NCBI RefSeq assembly: GCF_003977615.1
Contig: NZ_RYZR01000007.1
Location: 248,001 to 312,000, forward strand
DNA length: 64,000 nt
From: Dyella dinghuensis
GTDB lineage: Bacteria; Pseudomonadota; Gammaproteobacteria; Xanthomonadales; Rhodanobacteraceae
Reading direction: 5' to 3'
The position numbers and the translations under genes were made by a program. A model generated the notes under the pieces. It ran no database searches. It worked only from the letters and a program-made list of their open reading frames with translations, and was not told where the DNA came from. This document shows, in pieces, positions 47,223-54,096 of the stretch (its first letter is position 1; every line of letters starts with the position of its first letter).

Positions 47223-48113
47223 CTAAGGGGTGGCAGCCGCGATGCCATCGAGCTGCGCAATCGCTTCCGCTGGAAGCTTCAGATCTGCTGCGTGGAAATT
47301 CTGATGTAAATGCTCGACGGAGGAAGTTCCAGCGATTAGTAGAATATTCGGCGATCGTTGAAGCAGCCACGCCAACGCTACTTGACGCGTCGTCGCCCCC
47401 ACGCTGTGCGCGACACTGTCCAAGACAGGAGAGTTCAGGGGACGAAACCCGCCGAGCGGGAAAAACGGTACGAAGGCAATCTGCTTTGCCGCCAAGTCGT
47501 CGATGAGGCCGTCATCGTTCCGGTGAGCAAGGTTGTAGTGGTTCTGGACGCAGACGATCTCAGTGATCTTGCTGCCTTCATTGAACTGTGCGTGTGAGAT
47601 GTTGCTGAGGCCGATATGACGGACCAGACCTTGCTGCTTCAACTCAGCCAACACTGAAAGAGGGGCTTCTACCGAACTGTCGTCGGGCCCAAACTGGCCG
47701 CCGAGCCGAAGGTTGACGATGTCCAGCGCATCAAGGCTCAGGTTTCGCAGGTTGTCATGGACGGCGTCGATCAACTCCTGACGCGATAGCGCCTTCGGCC
47801 AGGATTTGTCCGCTCCGCGGCGTGCGCCGACCTTGGTTACGATGGCGAGGTTCGTCGGATAAGGATAAAGCGCTTCTTTCAGAATCCGATTGGCGACATG
47901 CGGCCCGTAGTAGTCGCTTGTATCGATATGGTTCACGCCACATCGAACCGCCTCACGGACGACGGCGGTGACCGCCTCACGATCCTTGGGCGGGCCCCAG
48001 GCGATCGGCCCGCTGAGGTGAATTGCGCCATAGCCGATGCGCTTAAATGTGAGGCTCGTTCCTGTCGGCGTGTAGGTGCCGCCGAGGTTCACGTTCCGGG
48101 TCTGGGAATTCAT
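47223..48113 (-). CDS. aldo/keto reductase
   Basis: The 296-residue NADPH-dependent reductase has the catalytic set in CGVNHIDTSDYYG (Asp, Tyr) and LAIVTKVGARRG (Lys), and VQNHYNLAHR in the barrel. It belongs to the oxidoreductase branch that is often controlled by a divergent TetR. The start at 48113 has GGAG 6 bases before; an upstream frame is rejected. A 13-bp inverted repeat lies just ahead of the gene, between it and the TetR gene. Confidence 0.9.
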   Translation of the reverse strand: MNSQTRNVNLGGTYTPTGTSLTFKRIGYGAIHLSGPIAWGPPKDREAVTAVVREAVRCGVNHIDTSDYYGPHVANRILKEALYPYPTNLAIVTKVGARRGADKSWPKALSRQELIDAVHDNLRNLSLDALDIVNLRLGGQFGPDDSSVEAPLSVLAELKQQGLVRHIGLSNISHAQFNEGSKITEIVCVQNHYNLAHRNDDGLIDDLAAKQIAFVPFFPLGGFRPLNSPVLDSVAHSVGATTRQVALAWLLQRSPNILLIAGTSSVEHLHQNFHAADLKLPAEAIAQLDGIAAATP

Positions 48114-48145
48114 CACGGCTCCGCTCGCAGTGAAATTAACAGCTA

Positions 48146-48181
48146 ACACATATAAACTTACATTCGTTAGTTTATATGTGT
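48146..48181. promoter_or_regulatory. 13-bp perfect inverted repeat, likely TetR operator
   Basis: ACACATATAAACT and AGTTTATATGTGT flank a 10-base spacer between the divergent reductase and TetR genes. Its symmetry and its place in the shared promoter make it the best operator candidate in the window. Confidence 0.7.
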
Positions 48182-48308
48182 CAAGGTCCCTCTTGGTGTT
48201 CGCTGGGTCCGCTTTTCGGGCCATGGCCGTGTAAGGGTTACGGGTGCTAGGTTAAGAGGCGGCGTTCGACTGACGATGCGGCGCGCCATCAGGAGCATTG
48301 AGGGCTTA

Positions 48309-48944
48309 ATGACGAAACGACAGCGCAACGCCAGGGGCGAAGGCGGCCAATTGCGCCAGGACATCCTTGGTGCCGCCATCGCTCTGATCGATCGGGCGGG
48401 ATCAAGCGAAGCAGTGTCACTACGAGCTGTCGCCAAGGAAGTCGGCATCGCAGCACCGTCGGTCTATGCCCACTTCCCTGATCGCGACGCGTTGTTGCTC
48501 GCCGTCCTTCAGCAGTTATTCGATGAACTTATAGCGCTGCGAAGTGAGGCAGAAGAACGCGCCGCCGCGGCGGGTGGCGGAGCATGGCAGCAATTGCGTG
48601 CGGGCGCATTCGCAACAGTGCACTTTGGATTGCAGAGACCGGGGCACTACAAGATGCTCTACGAGGGCCGGGTGGTGTCGGGCCTGAGCGACCCGATGGC
48701 GGCCGCTTTCGGTCGCCCAATCCAACTGCGTGTTGCCGGGCTGATCAGAGAAATTCTCGAGGGTATGCCCGAGCGCGAGAACGACGATGCAGAACGCCTC
48801 GCGTTGCTTATATGGGCCGGCACTCATGGCGTTATCTCGCTTCAGATCAACAAGCCAACATTGCGTTGGCCTAAAGCAACGGATTTAGTCGAAGACCTCA
48901 TGCGCGCTGTTATTCGGCCGGCTAACTCAGGCGTTAGCCCATAG
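48309..48944 (+). CDS. TetR-family regulator with WHG-type C-terminus
   Basis: This 211-residue regulator has the TetR helix-turn-helix (VSLRAVAKEVGIAAPSVYAH) and the C-terminal domain with LALLIWAGTHGVISLQ. It should repress the divergent aldo/keto reductase through the inverted repeat at 48146-48181. Its last nine codons (RPANSGVSP) are encoded by an attC-like 3' half, so the natural end may have been replaced. The start at 48309 follows GAGGG. Confidence 0.9.
   Translation: MTKRQRNARGEGGQLRQDILGAAIALIDRAGSSEAVSLRAVAKEVGIAAPSVYAHFPDRDALLLAVLQQLFDELIALRSEAEERAAAAGGGAWQQLRAGAFATVHFGLQRPGHYKMLYEGRVVSGLSDPMAAAFGRPIQLRVAGLIREILEGMPERENDDAERLALLIWAGTHGVISLQINKPTLRWPKATDLVEDLMRAVIRPANSGVSP
48869..48939 (+). 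other. candidate attC-like site, overlapping TetR 3' end
   Basis: An R''-like GCCTAAA and the strong 3' half GGCTAACTCAGGCGTTAGCC frame 71 bases. The 3' half is close to the GGCTTAACTCAAGCGTTAG end of aadA-type attC sites as I recall them. The next gene starts 26 bases later. The inner stem is weak, so the 5' half is uncertain. Confidence 0.4.
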
Positions 48945-48964
48945 AGCAACCAACACACACTCCG

Positions 48965-49348
48965 ATGAGCCAAGAACAGCATCCAACATCGCTGCACGGT
49001 TCCTGCCATTGCGGCTCAGTGCGACTCACGCTGCCGAGAGCCCCCGACACGGCAACCAGTTGCAACTGTTCGCTATGTCGGCGCACAGGAGGCATATGGG
49101 CCTATTACGAATTTGGCTCGGTCTCTATCCAAGGCCATCCAGAGAATACGGAAAGCTATGTGTGGGGCGATCGAACCCTGAGGAATGTTCGGTGCAAGAA
49201 CTGCGGCATCGTCACTCATTGGGAGCCGATTGAGTCAACGCCCGGCGCTCGCCACGGCGTAAACCTGCGGAATTTTAAACCGGTGCTCTTGGAGTCGGTA
49301 GTCATTAGACGCTTCGATGGGGCAGACACTTGGAAATTCCTAGATTGA
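48965..49348 (+). CDS. GFA-family zinc protein
   Basis: The 127-residue protein has the zinc ligands of the GFA (glutathione-dependent formaldehyde-activating-like) fold: GSCHCGSVRL, SCNCSLCRRTGG and VRCKNCGIVTHW. GFA proteins bind zinc; formaldehyde-glutathione activity is proven only for one branch. It is a single-gene unit with attC-like sequence immediately before it and another after it, so it may be a mobile cassette gene. Confidence 0.9.
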   Translation: MSQEQHPTSLHGSCHCGSVRLTLPRAPDTATSCNCSLCRRTGGIWAYYEFGSVSIQGHPENTESYVWGDRTLRNVRCKNCGIVTHWEPIESTPGARHGVNLRNFKPVLLESVVIRRFDGADTWKFLD

Positions 49349-49394
49349 GCGCCTGCCGCCTTTCGCACCAAGCACTCAGAAATTCGCGGGCGCT

Positions 49395-49450
49395 GCCTAC
49401 CAATTCGATCAAAGCGGGTGGCTTCGTCGCCGCTTAACGCAAGCTCCGCT
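49395..49450 (+). other. candidate attC-like site after the GFA gene
   Basis: GCCTACC-AATTCGATCAAAGC opens the site and CCGCTTAACGCAAGC closes it. Both halves resemble aadA-type attC (AATTCGTTCAAGC and GGCTTAACTCAAGC) and their AAAGCGG and CCGCTT parts pair. The expected GTTRRRY is missing: the dispersed palindrome begins there instead. Confidence 0.55.
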
Positions 49451-49467
49451 TTCGACCCGAAGCAGAC
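49444..49467 (+). repeat. dispersed palindrome copy abutting attC-like site
   Basis: Left arm CTCCGCTTT, loop CGACCC, right arm GAAGCAGAC. It starts directly at the end of the attC-like GCTTAACGCAAG. Confidence 0.7.
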
Positions 49468-49702
49468 ATAAGTGGGAATGACTTTTTGGACACCATTGCC
49501 GAGTATCGGCCACTATGTCAGAACAAGCAGATGCTGCTGGTTACAAAACGCTTATCGACCAATTTGCGAATGAAACGCGCAATGGCGATTTCATTGGCAG
49601 GTGCGCTGATTGGGATTGGCCGAAAGATTGCGGGTGATGCGGCTCGAAGCGTGCAAGTGCGAGATTTCCATATTGAAGTTATGCATACAGCCAGGGGGTG
49701 GC

Positions 49703-50290
49703 ATGTACAAACGTATTGTTGTGATAGGGCTTGTAGCGGCCATGCTTGGCGCGTGTGGCAGAGGAAATGTTCGTGCCAGTGACGGATTACAAGTCGATGC
49801 AGATTCTGCGTTACTCGTGCTTGGCGTGAATCATCACTATCTCGTTCAAATGACCCGTGGGCCGATCGTTGGCAATACTTGGACACTTCCATGGCGGAAC
49901 GCAGCCGTGGTGGATACCTTTCCGGATGAGAGCGGCTATATCGTCGTAAAGGTCAAACCAACGACAGACGCAGAAAAGCTGGGTCTATCGAGGGTATTTC
50001 CCGACCTATTGCATCCCTATGGTCCGTGCCAAGGCTACAAAACTCCGGTTTTCATGTTACGAGCGGGCACGATTACTTACGCCGGTGATCTGGACTACAA
50101 CTTCGATGGATCGCAGTTACGTTTTTCAGTCACGTCGGATGTTGAAAAGGCGCGTGCTTACCTAAAGTCCAAATATTCGAACGCCGAGCCACTTGAATTT
50201 CGTCCAATGGAACTCTTGACGGTAAATAGCGGCTTCTGTCAGACAAAAACATTAATGGTCCCAATCTTCATTCCTGCGACAAGACGTTGA
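49703..50290 (+). CDS. hypothetical lipoprotein
   Basis: I do not recognise the family. The 195-residue protein has a clear lipobox (MYKRIVVIGLVAAMLGACGR) and a mature domain of mixed alpha/beta character (SALLVLGVNHHYLVQMTRGP, YAGDLDYNFDGSQLRFSVTS, DVEKARAYLKSKYSNAEPLE). The start at 49703 follows AGGGGG; a longer frame is rejected. It is preceded by a gap of 235 bases after the palindrome at 49444 and followed by a 16-base perfect palindrome. Confidence 0.7.
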   Translation: MYKRIVVIGLVAAMLGACGRGNVRASDGLQVDADSALLVLGVNHHYLVQMTRGPIVGNTWTLPWRNAAVVDTFPDESGYIVVKVKPTTDAEKLGLSRVFPDLLHPYGPCQGYKTPVFMLRAGTITYAGDLDYNFDGSQLRFSVTSDVEKARAYLKSKYSNAEPLEFRPMELLTVNSGFCQTKTLMVPIFIPATRR

Positions 50291-50292
50291 TG

Positions 50293-50308
50293 GTGCGTGG
50301 CCACGCAC
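50293..50308. repeat. 16-base perfect palindrome after the lipoprotein gene
   Basis: GTGCGTGG-CCACGCAC begins 2 bases after the stop. It has no loop and no T-run, so it may be a protein site rather than a terminator. Confidence 0.4.
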
Positions 50309-50341
50309 GCGCATAATTGATAGAAACGCTGGCGTAGCCAC

Positions 50342-50365
50342 GTCCGCTTTCAACCCGAGGCGGAC
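50342..50365 (+). repeat. dispersed palindrome copy
   Basis: Left arm GTCCGCTTT, loop CAACCC, right arm GAGGCGGAC. Both right-arm changes are A to G opposite T, leaving G-U pairs in plus-strand RNA. Confidence 0.75.
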
Positions 50366-50552
50366 CTTGGGAAATACGAATCTGAGGCCTCTGCACCGGA
50401 TTTTTAGCAGGACGTAGGCCGGGTATAGATTTAGCGGCATGCGCCGCCAGTGCGCGCAGATGTACAACCGGGGCCGCAAGTCCGCCTGTATAGTTGTTTG
50501 ACGGTAATTGCGCGCCTCTAAATTGTTCCACATACGTAGGAGGGTAGCGTCC

Positions 50553-50843
50553 ATGAGACACGGTACTTTCACGCGCCCGAGTGCCTGGATTCCCTTGGCG
50601 ATGTCTTTCGCGGCTTTTTGTATTGTCGTTGGGGACATTGTTTTCTTTGGAGCCGCCCGCGAGCGAGATGAAGGTACTGCTGCGCATCTATTCCAGCTTC
50701 TCATTGCCAGCGAGATCCCCATCATGGCGTTCGTCGCAGTCAAATGGCTTAGGCATGCTTGGAAAGACGCATTGGTGGTATTGGTTTCGCAGGCCCTGGC
50801 GATTGCGGCGGCAATCGCTCCTGTTTTGTATTTTAATTTGTAA
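50553..50843 (+). CDS. small inner-membrane protein
   Basis: The 96-residue protein has three predicted membrane helices (WIPLAMSFAAFCIVVGDIVF, LLIASEIPIMAFVAVKWL, VVLVSQALAIAAAIAPVLYF). There is no known motif. The ATG at 50553 follows AGGAGGG. Similar small membrane proteins of unknown role are common in Xanthomonadales. It lies in the same-strand run of single genes. Confidence 0.7.
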   Translation: MRHGTFTRPSAWIPLAMSFAAFCIVVGDIVFFGAARERDEGTAAHLFQLLIASEIPIMAFVAVKWLRHAWKDALVVLVSQALAIAAAIAPVLYFNL

Positions 50844-50952
50844 TGGGGCCATGACTTTGGCGGCCATCCCTAAGATTGCCTTTTCTACGAGATAAAAGTT
50901 ACTGCGGCCTTTTTCTCGCTACCCTTTTTAAGAAGACCAACAACGAGTAAAC

Positions 50953-51261
50953 ATGAAGTCTCACATGTCTATCGTTGCACTAGCATTGATGGCGTTGCCG
51001 TTGCTTGCCCATGCCTCTTGCGATGCCGTGAAATCCGATATCGACGCAAAGATCAAAGCACACGGCGTTAATAACTACAGTTTGGAAGTCGTGCCTGCCG
51101 ATGATGCAGATAAAAGCGAAGGCAAAGCGGTCGGGCTATGCGAAGGCAACAAAATCATTGTGTATTCCCGCGGGCAATCCAAGGTAAGCGCTGAGAACTC
51201 AAACAGTGCGCTGCCTGTGCAGCCCGCTGCTCCGACTCGATCTGGCCAAACCGGAGGGTGA
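50953..51261 (+). CDS. DUF1161 periplasmic protein
   Basis: This 102-residue protein has a signal peptide (cleavage after LLAHA) and the DUF1161 domain: SCDAVKSDIDAKIKAHGV and VGLCEGNKIIVYSRG with two conserved cysteines. Its function is unknown; relatives are small periplasmic proteins in enterobacteria and pseudomonads. The Ser/Pro/Ala-rich tail is variable. A GTTAGCC occurs 28 bases after its stop. Confidence 0.85.
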   Translation: MKSHMSIVALALMALPLLAHASCDAVKSDIDAKIKAHGVNNYSLEVVPADDADKSEGKAVGLCEGNKIIVYSRGQSKVSAENSNSALPVQPAAPTRSGQTGG

Positions 51262-51310
51262 TCGTAGGTAGTTCGGGAAGAAGCAGACGTTAGCCCTCAG
51301 GGGAGGGAGT

Positions 51311-51544
51311 GTGTTGATTGAGTCCTTGAAATTCGCCGACTGGGGAACAGCTTTTCTCTTCGCATGCTGGTCGTTCGTGTTGATGGTTATCATTGCCAAC
51401 AGGCTCAGCCATCGATTTGAAAATGAGGGATCGCAAATATTGATCCGCAGGGTCTCAAGGGGCCTTGGGTGGTTCCTGTTAATAACTTTCACGTTGGGAG
51501 TTAATCATGGCGTTAAGTTGATGGCCAACTTAACGAGTAATTAG
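51311..51544 (+). CDS. small two-helix membrane protein
   Basis: A GTG at 51311 (or TTG at 51314, better spaced from GGGAGGG) starts a 77-residue protein with two membrane helices (TAFLFACWSFVLMVIIANRL and RGLGWFLLITFTLGV). There is no known family. Its 3' end contains a perfect 10-bp inverted repeat (CGTTAAGTTG/CAACTTAACG at 51511-51535). Confidence 0.5.
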   Translation: MLIESLKFADWGTAFLFACWSFVLMVIIANRLSHRFENEGSQILIRRVSRGLGWFLLITFTLGVNHGVKLMANLTSN

Positions 51545-51549
51545 GTCGC

Positions 51550-51573
51550 GATCGCTTCGGACCCAAAGCCGAC
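51550..51573 (+). repeat. dispersed palindrome copy, degenerate
   Basis: Left arm GATCGCTTC, loop GGACCC, right arm AAAGCCGAC. It lies 5 bases after the preceding stop codon. Confidence 0.55.
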
Positions 51574-51666
51574 ATAGCGACTTCAATCCCAAACTGCGGT
51601 CAATTCAGATACGGAAGTAGTGAAGTGGGGTATTAAAGTGTTATCGATCGTAGGGTGATATAACTC

Positions 51667-53235
51667 ATGACTATATTCGGGTCGTTGTTGACGTTGAAAA
51701 GAGTTGGCGTCGTATTGGTAGTCATTATGAGTTTGATGATTGGCGGCCTCATCGGCCCCTCTGTGACACATGCCAAGACCGTTAACCAAAAGCCCTGCGA
51801 CATCTACGCAGCTTGGAATACGCCATGTGTCGCCGCGCACAGCACGGTTAGATCGCTATACGCCAACTATTCTGGTCCGTTGTATCAGTTAAAGAGAGCT
51901 TCGGACGGCGCCGTCCGCAACATCGGGGTACTCGCAGACGGTTACGCGAATGCTGCGACACAAGATGCGTTCTGCGCAGGCACGACCTGCGTCATCACCA
52001 AAATTTACGATCAGTCGCCTAAGCACAACGACCTCACGATCAGCCTCGGCGGACGTTATAAAGGCACCGGCTCCGACGGGTCCGACCTCGGTGCCGTGGC
52101 AGACGCGCTGCCCATCACGGCAGGCGGCCATCAAGTCTATGGCGTCTCGATTTCACCGGGAATGGGGTACCGTAATAACCGGACTTCAGGCGTCGCCGTG
52201 AGAGGAAAACCGGAAGGTATGTACATGGTTTCGTCTGGCACTCACTTCAATTCAGGGTGCTGTTTCGACTATGGCAACGCTGAAACGAGCGGCATGGACA
52301 CGGGCGCCGGTCATATGGATGCCGTCAACGTCACTAAAGATTTGTCGTGGGTGGACTGCCGCAACGCACCGGGGCTTGGCGTGCAGGCCGACTTGGAAAA
52401 CGGCTTGTTTCACTGGAACAAACGAAGCTGCCATCCTGCAACAAATGTCATTGGCGCTCCTCCGTTCCTATCAGCGTGGTTGAAGAACAACGGTCAAACG
52501 TCCTTTGTACTGAAGTGGGCTGACGCACGGTCGGGGAAACTCAATACCATCTATGCCGGAGTGCTTCCCGCGGGCTATGCGCCCATGCATCAAGAAGGTG
52601 CGATCATCCTGGGCATCGGCGGAGATAACAGCCATGCCTCCGCTGGTTCCTTTTTCGAAGGCGCAATGACGGCCGGCTTTCCAACCGACAGTGCCGACAA
52701 CGCTGTACAGTCCAGCATTGTCGCCGTCGGCTATGGCGCGCGCACTGGCCTGTCGGGAGTGTTAACGCCCGGCGCGGAAATTTCGCTGCGAGCGACGACA
52801 GCATGCTGCACGGGCGATTATGTCCGTAACCAGAATGGTGCGGCGATGATCACACCCATCACGTCGAACAGTGCTGAGCAAGACAAGGGTGACGCAACCT
52901 GGATCATCCGCCATGGTCTCGCCGACAACGCATGCGTTTCCTTCGAATCGAGAAACAATCCTGGTGCCTTCCTTCAGTTGCAAAACTCCGTTCTGCGTGT
53001 ACAGCCATTCGACGGCACTACGCAGAGTCGGTCTGACGCAACATTCTGTACGCAAGTGGGAAAGAACGGCAGAGGAAGTTCCTTCAACTTGGTAAATGAT
53101 CCCAAGAAATACATTCGCCACTACTACGGCAAGGTTTACGCCGCTAACGACGGGGGCGGTAAAAATTCCTGGGACACTACGGCGCATTGGATCGACGACG
53201 TAAGCTTCATCGTCGGTCCGCCTTGGGCGCCGTAG
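51667..53235 (+). CDS. secreted alpha-L-arabinofuranosidase B, GH54 plus CBM42
   Basis: A signal peptide (cleavage after about residue 36, SVTHA) leads the 522-residue enzyme. The GH54 catalytic domain opens with QKPCDIYAAWNTPCVAAHST and keeps VQADLENGLFHW and LGIGGDNSHASAGSFFEGAM, which hold the acidic residues expected at the active site. A C-terminal AbfB/CBM42 beta-trefoil from about residue 370 (SLRATTACCTGDYVRNQNG, ending FIVGPPWAP) binds arabinose side chains. The enzyme should strip arabinofuranose from arabinoxylan or arabinan. It complements the rhamnosidase at 106. The gene stands alone among small single-gene units. Confidence 0.88.
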   Translation: MTIFGSLLTLKRVGVVLVVIMSLMIGGLIGPSVTHAKTVNQKPCDIYAAWNTPCVAAHSTVRSLYANYSGPLYQLKRASDGAVRNIGVLADGYANAATQDAFCAGTTCVITKIYDQSPKHNDLTISLGGRYKGTGSDGSDLGAVADALPITAGGHQVYGVSISPGMGYRNNRTSGVAVRGKPEGMYMVSSGTHFNSGCCFDYGNAETSGMDTGAGHMDAVNVTKDLSWVDCRNAPGLGVQADLENGLFHWNKRSCHPATNVIGAPPFLSAWLKNNGQTSFVLKWADARSGKLNTIYAGVLPAGYAPMHQEGAIILGIGGDNSHASAGSFFEGAMTAGFPTDSADNAVQSSIVAVGYGARTGLSGVLTPGAEISLRATTACCTGDYVRNQNGAAMITPITSNSAEQDKGDATWIIRHGLADNACVSFESRNNPGAFLQLQNSVLRVQPFDGTTQSRSDATFCTQVGKNGRGSSFNLVNDPKKYIRHYYGKVYAANDGGGKNSWDTTAHWIDDVSFIVGPPWAP

Positions 53236-53323
53236 CCCTGATCACTCATCAGCGAACCTGCGCACCCCCGTAGTCAGCAGCATTATCGGTGATGTGTAGA
53301 GCTGCGCTTTGTATCGTTCTGAT

Positions 53324-53347
53324 GTCTGTTTTCGACCCAAAGCGGAC
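53324..53347 (+). repeat. dispersed palindrome copy
   Basis: Left arm GTCTGTTTT (two C to T), loop and right arm consensus. It lies 58 bases before the retropepsin-like gene. Confidence 0.75.
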
Positions 53348-53405
53348 ATGATGGATAACCGGATGTGCACGTCCGTCTATTAAGTAGTTCGGCTGGAGAG
53401 TTCCG

Positions 53406-53867
53406 ATGGATTACACGTCAGCGATCACGGAGTTGCTTTCTCAGCACGGGTTCCGCCGCTTCACGATGTCTCACACCATAGCTGGACACCTGCGGCTGGT
53501 CGGGCATCTCGACGGCCGGCGAGCCGACATCGTGCTCGACACCGGAGCAGCCAGCACCGTCGTTGATCTGAGCTACTGTCGATCCGAAGGAATTGCCGTA
53601 AGGGATACCGGAAAGCTCGGGTTTGGCGGGGTAGAAGGTAGAACCCCTCACTTATATGCGCTGGACGATGTTCGGTTGACTCTCGACGGACTACCGATCC
53701 GATCCGACGGCATTTGCGTGATTGATCTGATCCACATCAACCAAAAGCTGATGAGTAGGGGAGCTGACCCCATCCACGCCATCCTCGGTGCGGATGTCCT
53801 GCGCCATCATCAGGCGGTGATCGACTATGCGACACAGGCTCTTTTCCTGAAAGAAGAGCCTGCCTGA
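53406..53867 (+). CDS. retropepsin-like aspartic protease-fold protein
   Basis: The 153-residue cytosolic protein has one pepsin-like lobe: the active-site ADIVLDTGAASTVVD (DTG motif), a flap-like GFGGVEGRTPH and the closing AILGADVLRHHQAVIDY. It would act as a homodimer, as in retropepsins; cleavage activity is not proven for bacterial relatives. Its stop codon lies inside the 5' end of an attC-like site, the usual arrangement for an integron cassette gene. Confidence 0.85.
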   Translation: MDYTSAITELLSQHGFRRFTMSHTIAGHLRLVGHLDGRRADIVLDTGAASTVVDLSYCRSEGIAVRDTGKLGFGGVEGRTPHLYALDDVRLTLDGLPIRSDGICVIDLIHINQKLMSRGADPIHAILGADVLRHHQAVIDYATQALFLKEEPA

Positions 53868-53950
53868 CTATTCGTTCAAGCGGATGGCTGCGGGCGTTGC
53901 GGCATCATGCTGCGTACGGGGACAGCCGCCGCATAACTCAGGCGTTGAAT
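53862..53950 (+). other. candidate attC site after the retropepsin-like gene
   Basis: GCCTGAC-TATTCGTTCAAGCGG starts the site and GCCGCATAACTCAGGC-GTTGAAT ends it, 89 bases in all. GTTGAAT fits the GTTRRRY core-site consensus. GCGG-AT-GGCTG pairs with CAGCC-G-CCGC, giving the long imperfect stem expected of attC. This is the best-looking site in the window. Confidence 0.6.
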
Positions 53951-53974
53951 GTTCGCTTTCGGCTCAACGCGGAC
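53951..53974 (+). repeat. dispersed palindrome copy abutting attC-like site
   Basis: Left arm GTTCGCTTT, loop CGGCTC, right arm AACGCGGAC. It begins on the base after the attC-like GTTGAAT. Confidence 0.65.
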
Positions 53975-54096
53975 ATATCAGTGACAGCGTGATCGTTACG
54001 ATGCCTTGTGTGCGTTCTTGCAATAAAAGCCCGCTTTTAACGGGTCAAGCGATACTCTATGTAGTATCGATCTAGTGATTTTTTGGGGGCGAACCA

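Noticed and set aside
51511-51535. CGTTAAGTTG/CAACTTAACG hairpin as an attC site
   Set aside because: The core-like sequences are in the wrong order (GTTRRRY before RYYYAAC) and it is a plain short hairpin at the end of a gene.
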